Shown here: in pieces, positions 27,521 through 36,114 of the stretch
How the letters are laid out: each line of letters begins with the position of its first letter
Position numbering within the stretch: position 1 is the first letter of the stretch
DNA from: JACVRW01 sp963813495
GTDB lineage: Bacteria > Actinomycetota > Thermoleophilia > Solirubrobacterales > Thermoleophilaceae
Length of the DNA: 64,000 nucleotides
Direction of reading: 5' to 3'
NCBI GenBank assembly: GCA_963813495.1
Contig: CAWEZC010000009.1
Coordinates: 1 to 64,000 of the forward strand
Made by a program: the position numbers and the translations under genes
Notes under the pieces: generated by a model
Database searches by the model: none
What the model was told of the DNA's origin: nothing
The model's input: the letters and a program-made list of their open reading frames with translations, nothing else

Positions 27521-27534
27521 TACCCGATCGGGTA
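27521..27534. promoter_or_regulatory. palindromic operator between divergent genes
   Basis: Perfect 14-bp palindrome TACCCGATCGGGTA in the 39-base gap between the TPP enzyme (minus) and the hydrolase (plus). It overlaps TATAAG at 27533-27538, a -10-like box whose expected start is 1-2 bases before the ATG at 27547, suggesting a leaderless message. On the other strand TAGGCT (27522-27517) is similarly placed for GTG 27507. Confidence 0.55.
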
Positions 27535-27546
27535 TAAGCCGAGCCA

Positions 27547-28419
27547 ATGGGTATGCAGCTCGACGGCGACTTCGACGGGTCCTTCCCCTACGAGCCGCGA
27601 TTCGTGAACGCCGGAGCCGTCCGGCTCCACTATGTCGACGAGGGTCCCCCCGATGCCCCGCCCACCCTGTTCGTCCACGGCAACCCCACCTGGAGCTACA
27701 TGTGGCGCCGGCCGATCGCCGAGCTCAGCACCCGCGGCCGGCGTTGCGTGGCCTTCGACCACATGGGCTTCGGACGCTCGGACAAGCCGCCCTACCTGTC
27801 GGGCTACTCGCTGCAGGTCCACATCGACAATGCGCTCGCGCTGATCGACCAGCTCGACCTGCGCGATGTCACGCTCGTGGTGCACGACTGGGGCGGGCCG
27901 ATCGGTTTGGGCGCGCTCCTCCAGCGCGCGGACCGGTTGCGCGCGCTGGTCCTCATCAATACCTGGGCCTGGGAGCTGCCTAGTTTCCTGCCCCCGTTCC
28001 TGCGCGAGTTCCGTACCGAGGGGCTGGGCGAGATCCTGGCGCTGGGCGGCAACCTGTTCGTGGAGTCGATGCCGGGCGGGATGGCACGGCGCGACGTGGA
28101 TGCGGATGTGATGGAGGCCTACCGAGCGCCATTTCCGGACTACTGGTCGCGCGTCGGCACGCTGGCCTTCCAGCGCGAGATCCCCCTCACCGAGCGCGAC
28201 CGCAGCGCCCGCCTGATGGGCTCGATCCACGAGCGTCTCGACAGCCTCGATGTGCCCGTGCGCCTGATCTGGGGCATGCGCGATCCGGTCTTCCAGCCCG
28301 TCTTCCTCGAGCAGTGGCTCGAGATCTACCCGCAGGCCGAGGTGGCCAGAGTGCCCGACGCGGGGCACTTCGTTCTCGAGGACGACCCGGATGCGGTGGT
28401 GAAGGCGCTGGTCGGCTAG
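27547..28419 (+). CDS. haloalkane dehalogenase-like alpha/beta hydrolase
   Basis: A 290-residue alpha/beta-hydrolase. The nucleophile is Asp in VVHDWGGPIGL, with the Trp that helps bind halide next to it. HGNPTWSYMW supplies the oxyanion/halide Asn, the acid is Asp in WGMRDPVF, and the base is His in DAGHFVLEDD. This set fits haloalkane dehalogenases and also OleB beta-lactone decarboxylases, which share the fold. No oleACD genes are near, so dehalogenase-like is the safer call. The gene is divergent from the TPP enzyme and shares its operator region. Confidence 0.85.
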   Translation: MGMQLDGDFDGSFPYEPRFVNAGAVRLHYVDEGPPDAPPTLFVHGNPTWSYMWRRPIAELSTRGRRCVAFDHMGFGRSDKPPYLSGYSLQVHIDNALALIDQLDLRDVTLVVHDWGGPIGLGALLQRADRLRALVLINTWAWELPSFLPPFLREFRTEGLGEILALGGNLFVESMPGGMARRDVDADVMEAYRAPFPDYWSRVGTLAFQREIPLTERDRSARLMGSIHERLDSLDVPVRLIWGMRDPVFQPVFLEQWLEIYPQAEVARVPDAGHFVLEDDPDAVVKALVG

Positions 28420-30574
28420 CTAGGAGGTGGTGGCGGAGGCGCGCCGCGAAGCGGCCTCGATCGACTCCACGTTGCGCGGGAGGACCTCCACGCGCAGGCG
28501 GTTGCCGAAGACCACGTGCAGGATCACTCCGCCGAAGCGCTCGGCCAGCGTGCGGGCGTCGTAGAGAGCCGACTCGATGTCGACCCCCGCCACGCCGCAG
28601 GCCTCGAGGAAGCGGGAAGCGATCGGGCCGTCGAGCTCGCCTGCGGTCAGCTCGAGCTGCTCGGTGCGGAACAGGCCGGCCGTGGAGCCGTTGGCGGGCT
28701 GAATCACCACGGCGGCGATGTCGTCGGAAAGCACCCGCGCCTCGCTGCGCACGCTCTCAATGAGCCCCGCGGCGGTGGCGTCGCGCCCGAGTTCGTCGAG
28801 CAGCTCCTGCAGCCGATCGCGTCCGAGGATGCCGCCCTCCGTGCGGGCCTCCATCAGCCCGTCCGTGAACATCGACGCGACCGCGCCGGGCACCAGCGGC
28901 ACCGTCGTCTGGCGCAGCCCGGTGCGCACGCCGACGCCGATGGGCGGCGAGGAGCCCGCCGTGACGGGCTCGTGCGGCTGCGGGCCGACGACGATCGGCG
29001 ACGGATGCCCGGCGCTCGCGTACGTCAAGCGAGCCCGTCTCCGGATCGTGCACGGCCAGGAGCACGGTGGCGAAGTCTCCGCCCAGGTTCTCGTCGATCA
29101 CGCGGCCCGCAACCTGGAGCGCGACGCGCGGCTCGAGGCCGGCCTCGAGGTAGGCCCGCAGCGTGTAGCGCATGAAGGCCGTGCGGGCGAGCGCCCCGCG
29201 GCCGTGGCCGGACACGTCACCGAGGATGAAGCCCACGCGCCCGCCGGCCAGCGGCAGGACGTCGTAGAAGTCGCCGCCGGCGCCGGGACCGTCGGCCGGC
29301 CGGTAGGCCACCGAGGTGCGCAGCGCGCCGACCCGCTCCGGCACCGGGGGCAGGAGCGCGGTCTGGAGGAGCCCGACCTCTTGCAGCAGCTCCCCGCGCT
29401 GGCGGGTCAGGCGGCGGTTGCGAAGTGCGGAGAGCAGATAGCCGAGCCCGAGCAGGAGCGACAGCGCGGCGAGCGCGATCAGCGCGATGATGATCCAGTC
29501 GGGTACGAAGCTGACGAAGCCGGCGAGGTCACCGAAGACGGGCTCGCCGAAGGGGACGATCTGATTGGTGTCGCCGTTGACGAACTCACCGTCGCCCTGG
29601 CCGCCGGAGCCGCCGCCGTCGTCACCGGAGCCGGTGGGCGCGAGCGAAGCCGGTGTGAGGGCAACCGGGGTCGCCGTGGCGCCGAGAATCGCGCCGGTGC
29701 CGGTGCCGTCGCCCACGTCGACGCCGAGCGAGCCGCCGTCGCCGCCGTTGGTGTTGCCGATGGGCCGCTCAGTGCCGAATACCCCACCGTTCACGCCGCC
29801 TGCCCCGGATTCCGGAATCAGCGGGCTATCCACCAGAGGAAGGCCGGGCCCTTCGGAACCCGTGCCCGAATCATCGTTCGGGTCGCCACCGTCACCGGCA
29901 GGGGCCTCGATCGGATCCTCGGGCTGTGCGTCGCCTCCGGCCAGGCCCGTGCCGGGGTCGGCCTCGACCTCCTCCGCCGGCGGCTTGCCCGCTCCGCCGG
30001 AGAGACCCGGTGAGTCGGTCTCGCCACCGCCGGGCCTGCCCGCCGTGCCGCCGTCACTCGGAGGCGCCTCGCCGGGATCCTCACCCGGCTGGGGCGCGGG
30101 CTCGGTGGGCGGTGCCTCGGGTGCCTCGGGATCGACCGGCTCCTCCTTGTCGCCGCCCCCGCCCGGCTCGCCGGGAGCGTTCGGCTCCTCGGCCGGAGGA
30201 GCGGGGTCGGGCGGAACCGAGGGGTCGGTGGGCTCGGTCGGCGGCACCGGATCGACGGGCGGATCGACCGGCGGCGCCGGATCGACGGGCGGCACCGGGT
30301 CGACCGGTGGATCGACCGGCGGCACCGCATCCACCGGCACCGGGTCCACGGGCACTGCCGGATCGACGGGAGCCGCCGGGTCCGGGACCTGCGTGTCGGC
30401 TGGTGGAACCGTCGCGATCGCCGTGTCCCCCTGTTTGGCTTCGGCGTTCGTGAGCGGGCCACCGGCGCTTCCACCCAGGAGCACGACCGCAATCGCGCAG
30501 AAGACAGCGGCGCTGGAAAGCGCGCGGGCTGCAAGCACCCGCGCCTCATGACGCAGGGGGTGGAAGGGGGCCAC
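28420..30574 (-). pseudogene. membrane SpoIIE/RsbU-type PP2C phosphatase with long Pro-rich outer segment; frameshifted
   Basis: A protein of about 718 residues. A first helix or signal (about 14-35) leads to about 290 residues rich in Pro, Asp, Val and Gly with PVDP repeats, then a second helix (FVPDWIIIALIALAALSLLLG) and a cytoplasmic phosphatase domain (LLPPVPERVG, GAGGDFYDVL, LGDVSGHGRGALA). Near 29030 one extra base breaks the frame between DPETGSL and TYASAGHPSPIVVG; the rest (SMFTDGLMEARTEGG, LSDDIAAVVI) runs in the second frame to 28420. Such phosphatases act on anti-anti-sigma factors in partner-switch systems. GTG 30574 is the likely start, though not certain. The shift may be real or a sequencing error. 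Confidence 0.8.
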
Positions 30575-30853
30575 GTTCTCTATCTCGGCATTTACGAGGT
30601 CAGCTTTAGTCCCGAGCCGACCGAAGGTCGAACATTCGTCCAGCACCGAGAAGGAAGAAGTCAGCGGCCGGGGGCAGGCCTCGGAATCCCACGCGCGACT
30701 GACTGCGCCTCTCCTCCATGAGCAGGACCACAACTCCAGTATGCCTGCGATTTGCGTGTACGCGAGCCGTTATGTGAACAGGGCCGTATTCCGGCCTCCG
30801 ACCGGGTTCTCAGCCCCCCCGGCGGCCTTGCCGGAAAGCCGCGTATACGCAGG

Positions 30854-31132
30854 CTATTCGGCGTCGGGACGGGCTTCGCCGGGCCACGATCCGGTGGTCC
30901 GGTAGAAGGCGCGGCGGCTCCCGTGGTCGGTGGCCTCCTTGACCATCCGGAAGACGGCCCCCTGGATCGCGCCGGCCAGCAGCAGGCGGCTCCAGCGGAT
31001 GTCGCGGTGCTTGGAGTCCGGCGGCTCCTCTTGGTCGAACAGGCCCCACAGCTGGTCGAAGACCTTCCTGGAGATGAGTCCGGCAAGCAGGCTCGCGCCC
31101 ACTGAGACGGGGATGAAGAGCAGCTTGGCCAT
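30854..31132 (-). CDS. DUF4235 family membrane protein
   Basis: A 92-residue protein with an N-terminal hydrophobic segment (LLFIPVSVGASLLAGLIS) and a second amphipathic helix (LLLAGAIQGAVFRMVKEATD), typical of the small actinobacterial DUF4235 family. The function is unknown; it is predicted to be membrane-associated. The gene stands alone on the minus strand, facing away from tRNA-Leu. Confidence 0.8.
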   Translation of the reverse strand: MAKLLFIPVSVGASLLAGLISRKVFDQLWGLFDQEEPPDSKHRDIRWSRLLLAGAIQGAVFRMVKEATDHGSRRAFYRTTGSWPGEARPDAE

Positions 31133-31210
31133 GACCGGTGTATACCCGACCTGGATGGCGCTAGTCAGCAGCGCCGGTCATATCCTGAGGGCGAAAACTA
31201 GGATCCGCTT

Positions 31211-31295
31211 GCCCGGGTAGGCGAACTGGTACAGCCGGCGCCCTTAAAAGGCGCTGCTCGCAGGAGCATTGTGGGTTCGAGTCCCACCCCGGGCA
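31211..31295 (+). tRNA. tRNA-Leu (TAA)
   Basis: An 85-base class II tRNA. Acceptor GCCCGGG/CCCGGGC with A73, anticodon stem/loop GCGCC-CTTAAAA-GGCGC (anticodon TAA), long variable arm (TGCTCGCAGGAGCA) and T arm GTGGG-TTCGAGT-CCCAC. CCA is not encoded. Confidence 0.95.
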
Positions 31296-31411
31296 CTGGC
31301 TCCCGGCCTGCGCCTGCGCAACTCCCGCATTGCTACGGTGTTTGCGGGCCCGGTACCCCAGACGAGGGCCCTTTCTCCTTGGAAGCTTCTGCACTCAGGC
31401 AATCAGCCGGA

Positions 31412-32836
31412 TTGCCCGCGCTCGCCGGGCGTTCTCCCCTGCTGCGCCTGCAGAGCGACGAGCGCCTGGTGGCACTCATCAGGCGCGGGCATCATGGCGC
31501 CTTCGAGGCCCTGGTCCAGCGCTACCAGCCCAGGCTGCTCGCCTTCTGCCGCCACATGCTGAGCTCGCAGGAGGACGCCGAGGATGTTCTGCAGGAGGTC
31601 TTCGCCGCGTCGTTCAACGCGATCTGCGCCGACGAGCGGCCGATTCACGCGCGCCCCTGGCTGTACCGGATCGCCCGCAACCGCTGCCTGAACCACCTGC
31701 GCCGTCCCCAGCCGGCCGGCCAGGACTCGATGGACGTCTTCGAGCGCGACGGCGGGGTGACCACCGCGGACACGGTCCACAGGCGCGAGGAGTTCCGCAA
31801 CATCGTCGCCGACGTCCAGGAGCTGCCCGAGACCCAGCGCACCGCGCTGCTTCTGCGCGAGATCGACGCGCTTTCCTACGACCAGATCGCCGAGGCGATG
31901 GAGACCACGGTGCCGAGCGTGAAGTCGCTTCTCGTACGCGCCCGTGTCGCGCTCGCAGAGGCGTCGGAGGCGCGGCTGCTCACCTGCGAGGAGGTGCGCC
32001 TCGAGCTCGGCCAGGTCGCCGAGGGCCTGGTCAGGTCCTCGCCGCCCGTCCGCCGCCACCTCAAGGGCTGCGACCGCTGCCGCACCTTCAAGGCTGAGCT
32101 GCGCAATACCACCAAGGCTCTGGCCGCCGTCTACCCGGTGGTGCCATTCCTGTTCCTGAAGAAGCTGTGGGTGGCCAAGATCGGCGTGGGTGGCGCTGCC
32201 GCGGTCTCGAGCGGCGGCGCCGGAGCCGGCGCGGCCGGCACCGGCATGGCGGGGGCCGCGGCCACCGCGGCCGGCGGGATCACCGCCGGCGGCGCGGTGT
32301 CGGCCGGGATCGGGACCCTGGCTTCGAAGACCGCTGCCGGCATGGCCGCCGCCGTGATCGTGACCGCCGGAGCCGTCGAGGTGAAGCACGCGAGTGAGCG
32401 CCCGGTGGGCCCCGCCGTCCCGGCCTTGGTCGCCCAGGCGCCCGTGGCCCCGCCGGTCGCCGCGCCCGCCCAGGCACCGCGGGCCGAGCCCAAGGTCAGG
32501 CCGGCCGCCGCCAAGGCCCGGCCCGAGCCGAAGGCCAAGCCCGAGCCGGTGGCGGCAGCGCCCGCGGCGCCACCCGTGGAGGCTCCCGCGCCGGCGCCGG
32601 TACCCGTCCCTGCGCCGGCCCCGACTCCGATCCCGGTACAGGAGGGGGGCTCCACCGTGGTGCTTCCGCCGCGTGAGGAGGAGCCCGCGGCCACCACCGA
32701 CCCGCCTCCCGGTGAGCCGATCGACGCCACCCTGCCTCCCGGTGAGCCGGTCGACCCCACGCTGCCGCCGCCGGCTCCCCCCGCGGGCGAACCGGGCGTG
32801 ACGCCGATCGCACCGCCGCTTCCGCCCGGCCCCTGA
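31412..32836 (+). CDS. ECF sigma factor fused to zinc-finger, membrane helix and Pro-rich tail
   Basis: A 474-residue chain from TTG 31412 (an earlier TTG at 31378 is possible; there is no ATG or GTG). Region 2 (about 15-85: ALVQRYQPRLLAFCRHMLSS, EDAEDVLQEVFAASF) and region 4 (about 125-180: LPETQRTALLLREIDALSYDQ-type helices) form a full ECF sigma. Residues about 205-225 contain RRHLKGCDRCRTFKAEL, the H-x3-C-x2-C zinc motif of anti-sigma factors. Ala/Gly-rich hydrophobic stretches (about 290-325) follow, then about 145 residues of Pro-rich tail with repeated PPGEP units. Sigma factors with fused zinc-finger/TM extensions exist in actinobacteria; this looks like a membrane-held sigma factor. 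Confidence 0.85.
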   Translation: MPALAGRSPLLRLQSDERLVALIRRGHHGAFEALVQRYQPRLLAFCRHMLSSQEDAEDVLQEVFAASFNAICADERPIHARPWLYRIARNRCLNHLRRPQPAGQDSMDVFERDGGVTTADTVHRREEFRNIVADVQELPETQRTALLLREIDALSYDQIAEAMETTVPSVKSLLVRARVALAEASEARLLTCEEVRLELGQVAEGLVRSSPPVRRHLKGCDRCRTFKAELRNTTKALAAVYPVVPFLFLKKLWVAKIGVGGAAAVSSGGAGAGAAGTGMAGAAATAAGGITAGGAVSAGIGTLASKTAAGMAAAVIVTAGAVEVKHASERPVGPAVPALVAQAPVAPPVAAPAQAPRAEPKVRPAAAKARPEPKAKPEPVAAAPAAPPVEAPAPAPVPVPAPAPTPIPVQEGGSTVVLPPREEEPAATTDPPPGEPIDATLPPGEPVDPTLPPPAPPAGEPGVTPIAPPLPPGP

Positions 32837-32899
32837 GCTGACGCGCCGGCGTCGGCTCGCACTCCGCCGCCCCCGGTCCGCTTACTAGGCTGCCACGCC

Positions 32900-33229
32900 G
32901 TGATCGACTACGACGACTTCATGAAGGTCGACATCCGCGTCGGCCGCGTGGTGCGCGTGGAGGACTTCCCCGAGGCCCGCAAGCCGGCCTGGAAGCTGCT
33001 CATCGACTTCGGGCCCGAGATCGGCGAGAAGCGATCGTCGGCGCAGATCAAGAACTACTCGCGCGACGAGCTCGAGGACAGCCTGGTCCTCGCGGTGGTC
33101 AACTTCCCGCCCCGCCAGATCGGGCCCTTCATGTCGGAGGTCCTGACGCTGGGTGTACCGGACGAGGAGGGCCAGGTGATCCTGCTGCGCCCCCGCTCCG
33201 ACGTGCCCGTCGGGGGCCGGATGTTCTAG
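32900..33229 (+). CDS. csaA: CsaA-type tRNA-binding-domain protein
   Basis: A 109-residue OB-fold protein of the tRNA_bind/CsaA family. The chain DFMKVDIRVGRVVRVEDFPEARKPAWKL, and later SSAQIKNYS and VLAVVNFPPRQIGPFMSEVLTLG, match CsaA along the full length. CsaA proteins are dimers with chaperone-like activity on secretory proteins and bind tRNA. The start is GTG 32900. The stop overlaps by 4 bases the stop of the convergent R2lox gene. Confidence 0.9.
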   Translation: MIDYDDFMKVDIRVGRVVRVEDFPEARKPAWKLLIDFGPEIGEKRSSAQIKNYSRDELEDSLVLAVVNFPPRQIGPFMSEVLTLGVPDEEGQVILLRPRSDVPVGGRMF

Positions 33230-34143
33230 GCGACGGCCGCGAGGCCGATCACCTTCAGCCGCCGCTCCAGCGCCTTCATCGCAAACGCCCGTGTCTCCTC
33301 GAGCGAGGCGCCCAGCACCTCGGTCTCGCCCTCCACGTACCACTTGGGGCGCAGCACGGCGTCGGCGATCGGGGCCACCTCGGCGAGCGTGCGCGTGATG
33401 GCGTCGCCGTACTTGGGATCCTCCAGGGCCATCTCACGCAGGAAGCGCGCACCGAAGGCGACGTGGCGATGCTCGTCGCGCGCGATCTTGTTGAAGCCGT
33501 CGCAGAAGCCGGGCAGCGTGCCGACCTCCTCGTTGTACTGCAGGATGAAGTGCTGCCCGGTGAGGGCCAGCATGCCCTCGATCACCATGTGGTAGAGCGT
33601 GACCGCCTCCACCAGCAGCTCCAGATCCTCGGGCCGGCGCGCAAGGCCGTCCACGCGGCTCTTGAGCATCCCGTCGAAGAGCTCGTTGAACTCCGGGTTG
33701 ACGTGGTCGCTCGTCTCTGCCAGCCGGCCCTGCAGCGAATCGGCCTCGAGGATCCCGACCTCCTCGTAGAAGCGGTTGAAGAAGCGCACGTGACGCGCCT
33801 CGTCGGCGATCTGGGTGCAGAGGAAGATGCGCATCTCCTCGGTGGGAGCGGCCCGCATCATCGGGCCCAGCTCCTCGGCGACCTTCTGCTCGCCGATGAA
33901 GAACGAGGACAGCCCGTACATGCGCTGGAAGCGCTCCTCCTCCGGGATGCGCTCGTGCCAGTCGATCCGGTCCTGGGAGAAGTCGAGATCCTGCGTGGCC
34001 CACTGCTGGCGCTCCCACAGCTCGTAGAGCTCGAAGTAGCTCAGGAGATGGACCTCTCCGCGGTCCGCGGACTCCAGCACGGCGGGGTCGCTGGTGGCCT
34101 GGAAGTCCTCGCGCTCGGTCCGCTGGATGACGGATTCGCTCAC
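33226..34143 (-). CDS. R2-like ligand-binding oxidase (R2lox)
   Basis: A 305-residue ferritin-fold diiron or Mn/Fe protein of the R2lox group (like Mycobacterium Rv0233). Metal-ligand helices: FIGEQKVAEEL (Glu), QIADEARHVRFF (Glu and His), MVIEGMLALTGQHF (Glu) and RDEHRHVAFG (Glu and His). R2lox proteins carry a two-electron oxidase centre with a long-chain fatty acid ligand, and their physiological substrate is unknown. No nrdA large-subunit gene is near, which supports R2lox over ribonucleotide reductase. Confidence 0.88.
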   Translation of the reverse strand: MSESVIQRTEREDFQATSDPAVLESADRGEVHLLSYFELYELWERQQWATQDLDFSQDRIDWHERIPEEERFQRMYGLSSFFIGEQKVAEELGPMMRAAPTEEMRIFLCTQIADEARHVRFFNRFYEEVGILEADSLQGRLAETSDHVNPEFNELFDGMLKSRVDGLARRPEDLELLVEAVTLYHMVIEGMLALTGQHFILQYNEEVGTLPGFCDGFNKIARDEHRHVAFGARFLREMALEDPKYGDAITRTLAEVAPIADAVLRPKWYVEGETEVLGASLEETRAFAMKALERRLKVIGLAAVA

Positions 34144-34249
34144 GGCTGCTCTCCTCGATGACTGGGCGGGCGTTCGCGCGCAGCGTATCGGATGGTTGGC
34201 TGGCCAGCCAGTTTCCGGCCAGGATGCCGCGAGAGTGGCTGCCGCGAGC

Positions 34250-34846
34250 TCAGGGGCCGGGCTCGGCCGTCGCCGCGATCCGCACCCGGCCCGGTGCGCC
34301 CATCACCTGCCCCACCAGGACCTCGCCGGGACGCAGGCCGTCGAAGGTGGTCGAGACCGAGCCGAGCCCGTCGCTGACCTCGATGGTCCTGCCCGCGAAC
34401 GTCAACCCGTAGGAGTTGCCGTCCCTTGCCCGCAGCTCCACTCGAATCGAGATGAAGGGGGGCACGCGCACCAGGCGCGGCTTGATCTGGCCCCCGCCGG
34501 CGGTGAACAGCGCCAGGGTGCGCGCCGGCTCCTCGTCGCCCGCCCCGCCCTGCTCGTCCTCGGGCGACGGGGCCGGGGCGGTTCCGGGCTCGGTCTCGGT
34601 GGCCGGCGGCTCGACCCCCGTCTCCGCCTCGGTCTCCGTCTCCTGCTCCTCGGTCACGGTCTCCTCCTGCGTGGCGGGGGGCGAGGTTGCCGTGGTCTCG
34701 GACTTCTCGTCATCGGAGCCGCAGGCTCCGAGGCCCAGCAGCAGCCCAGCCACCAGCGACCCGACGAAAAGCCGACTGGACGTGCGGCTGAATCTGCCGA
34801 TGATGGTTAGTGCGGAGAGTTGCAATGACCGGAAGGCCATGGACAC
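34250..34846 (-). CDS. lipoprotein of unknown function
   Basis: A 198-residue protein with a lipoprotein signal (hydrophobic run ending LLLGLGACG; lipid on the Cys near residue 42), an acidic Glu/Thr/Pro linker of about 60 residues and a C-terminal domain of about 85 residues with strands (RLVRVPPFISIRVELRARDG, GEVLVGQVMGAPGRVRI) suggesting a beta-sandwich. It is placed on the outer face of the membrane. The start ATG 34846 overlaps the start of the divergent small gene at 34825; a shorter start inside the first 10 residues is possible. Confidence 0.75.
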   Translation of the reverse strand: MSMAFRSLQLSALTIIGRFSRTSSRLFVGSLVAGLLLGLGACGSDDEKSETTATSPPATQEETVTEEQETETEAETGVEPPATETEPGTAPAPSPEDEQGGAGDEEPARTLALFTAGGGQIKPRLVRVPPFISIRVELRARDGNSYGLTFAGRTIEVSDGLGSVSTTFDGLRPGEVLVGQVMGAPGRVRIAATAEPGP

Positions 34847-35022
34847 ACGGTAATCGCCTGATCGGCTTCGATCCGATCCGCAAGCGGCTGTGGATCGGCG
34901 GACAGCGCGTTCACCACGGGGCCACCGGCCTCGGCCTGACCCTGCTGGGCGCCGTCCTCGTGGCCCACGACTGGAAGGACCGGCCGATCTGGTTCCAGCG
35001 CGGCGCGCAGGAGCCGCGCTAG
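34825..35022 (+). CDS. small protein of unknown function
   Basis: A 65-residue protein, basic at the N-terminus (FDPIRKRLWIGGQRVHHG), with one hydrophobic stretch (ATGLGLTLLGAVLVAHD) and a polar end. GGAGAG lies 8 bases before ATG 34825. Its 5' end overlaps the divergent lipoprotein start by 22 bases. The clear codon-position bias and the sensible protein favour a real gene; no family name is known to me. Confidence 0.6.
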   Translation: MTGRPWTHGNRLIGFDPIRKRLWIGGQRVHHGATGLGLTLLGAVLVAHDWKDRPIWFQRGAQEPR

Positions 35023-35038
35023 GTCACCCCACCTCGCC

Positions 35039-35734
35039 TCAGAGACTCAAGGTCGCTCCGGGCTCGAGCACCTCGACCGTGCTCTGGCGCCGGCTTTCGC
35101 CCGATGTGCGCCGCTCGACGTCGGCCTTGAAGGCCTGGTCGTCGGTCTCGATGGGCGGGAACGTGCCGTAGTGACAGGGGATGACCGTCCGGGCGCCGAT
35201 CAGCTCCGCCGCGATCACCGCATCGTGGCGGTCCATCGTGTAGTGGCCGCCGATGCACATGAGAGCGGCGTCGAGCTCGTCGCGCTCACCAACGAGGCGC
35301 AGGTCCGAAAACAGCGCGGTGTCGCCCAGGTGATAGATCGTCTTGCCGCCCAGATTGATGACCAGGCCGGCGGGCGTGTTGACCGTGCCACCGGGCGTGG
35401 TCGAGGTGTGCCACGCGGGCACGAGGCGCACCCACCCGCCCTCGAACTCGACGGTGCCCCCGAGATTGGGGTCCGCGACGTTCTCGATGTCGTGGTCCCC
35501 CAGCTCGCCGGCCAGCTCGACGATGGCCACGCACTGCGCTCCCGTGCGCTTGGCGATGTCGACCACGTCGCCCCAGTGGTCGGAGTGGCCGTGGGTCAGG
35601 AAGATGTGGGTGGGTTCGACCTCCGAGGCCTCGACGGCCGCCTTGGGGTTGCCCGTCAGGAAGGGGTCGACGAGCACTCGCGTGTCGCCCTCGGTCAGCT
35701 CGAAGCAGGAATGGCCCAGGAAGCGGATGTCCAC
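35039..35734 (-). CDS. metallo-beta-lactamase-fold hydrolase (UPF0173 type)
   Basis: A 231-residue metal-dependent hydrolase of the UPF0173/YtkL group. FLGHSCFEL opens the fold, THGHSDHWGD is the H-x-H-x-D-H metal motif, PAWHTS supplies a further His, and YHLGDTALF and PCHYGTFP the last ligands. Its substrate is unknown. It lies 2 bases after a small gene on the same strand, so the two form an operon. Confidence 0.9.
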   Translation of the reverse strand: MDIRFLGHSCFELTEGDTRVLVDPFLTGNPKAAVEASEVEPTHIFLTHGHSDHWGDVVDIAKRTGAQCVAIVELAGELGDHDIENVADPNLGGTVEFEGGWVRLVPAWHTSTTPGGTVNTPAGLVINLGGKTIYHLGDTALFSDLRLVGERDELDAALMCIGGHYTMDRHDAVIAAELIGARTVIPCHYGTFPPIETDDQAFKADVERRTSGESRRQSTVEVLEPGATLSL

Positions 35735-35736
35735 GG

Positions 35737-36078
35737 TCAGGTTCCTCCGGAAGTGTCGGGTTTTTCGTCAGGATCCACGGTTCCCAGTTCACGGGCGAGC
35801 TCCCATCCGACCGCGACGCCGATGAGCATGCCCATGCGCGTCTCCTCGGCGATCAGGGCGTCGATGCGCGCGGCCCGTTCGCCTTCATCGGGCTCGGCCG
35901 CCGCGGCATGCACCTGAGAGGCGTGGGCGTCACCGAACCAGCCGCCCTCGTTCAGGGCCTCGCCCAGGATGCGCTGAAGCTGGGGCGCGGCCGCCGAAAC
36001 GAGGCGCTCCGCACCCTCGAAGCGGTCGGTATCCGACAGCGCGCGGATGGCCGCCTCCAACTGCTCCTCTGAGAACAC
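35737..36078 (-). CDS. hypothetical protein
   Basis: A 113-residue, mostly helical protein (EEQLEAAIRALSDTDRFEGA; ERLVSAAAPQLQRILGEALN) with a Gly-rich hydrophobic segment near the end (MGMLIGVAVGWELARELG). No family is recognised. It is the first gene of a two-gene unit with the UPF0173 hydrolase, 2 bases downstream. Confidence 0.7.
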   Translation of the reverse strand: MFSEEQLEAAIRALSDTDRFEGAERLVSAAAPQLQRILGEALNEGGWFGDAHASQVHAAAAEPDEGERAARIDALIAEETRMGMLIGVAVGWELARELGTVDPDEKPDTSGGT

Positions 36079-36114
36079 GAGGCTGATACTAGGACCCCGG
36101 CCGGGGCGGCCCTG

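Noticed and set aside
30240..30370. Tandem GGATCGACCGGCGGC-like DNA repeats considered as a CRISPR or satellite array
   Set aside because: They are the coding repeats of the Pro/Val/Asp-rich segment of the phosphatase; unit length and spacing follow codons, with no spacers.
33226..34143. Ribonucleotide reductase small subunit (nrdB)
   Set aside because: No large-subunit gene nearby and the sequence fits the R2lox subgroup better.
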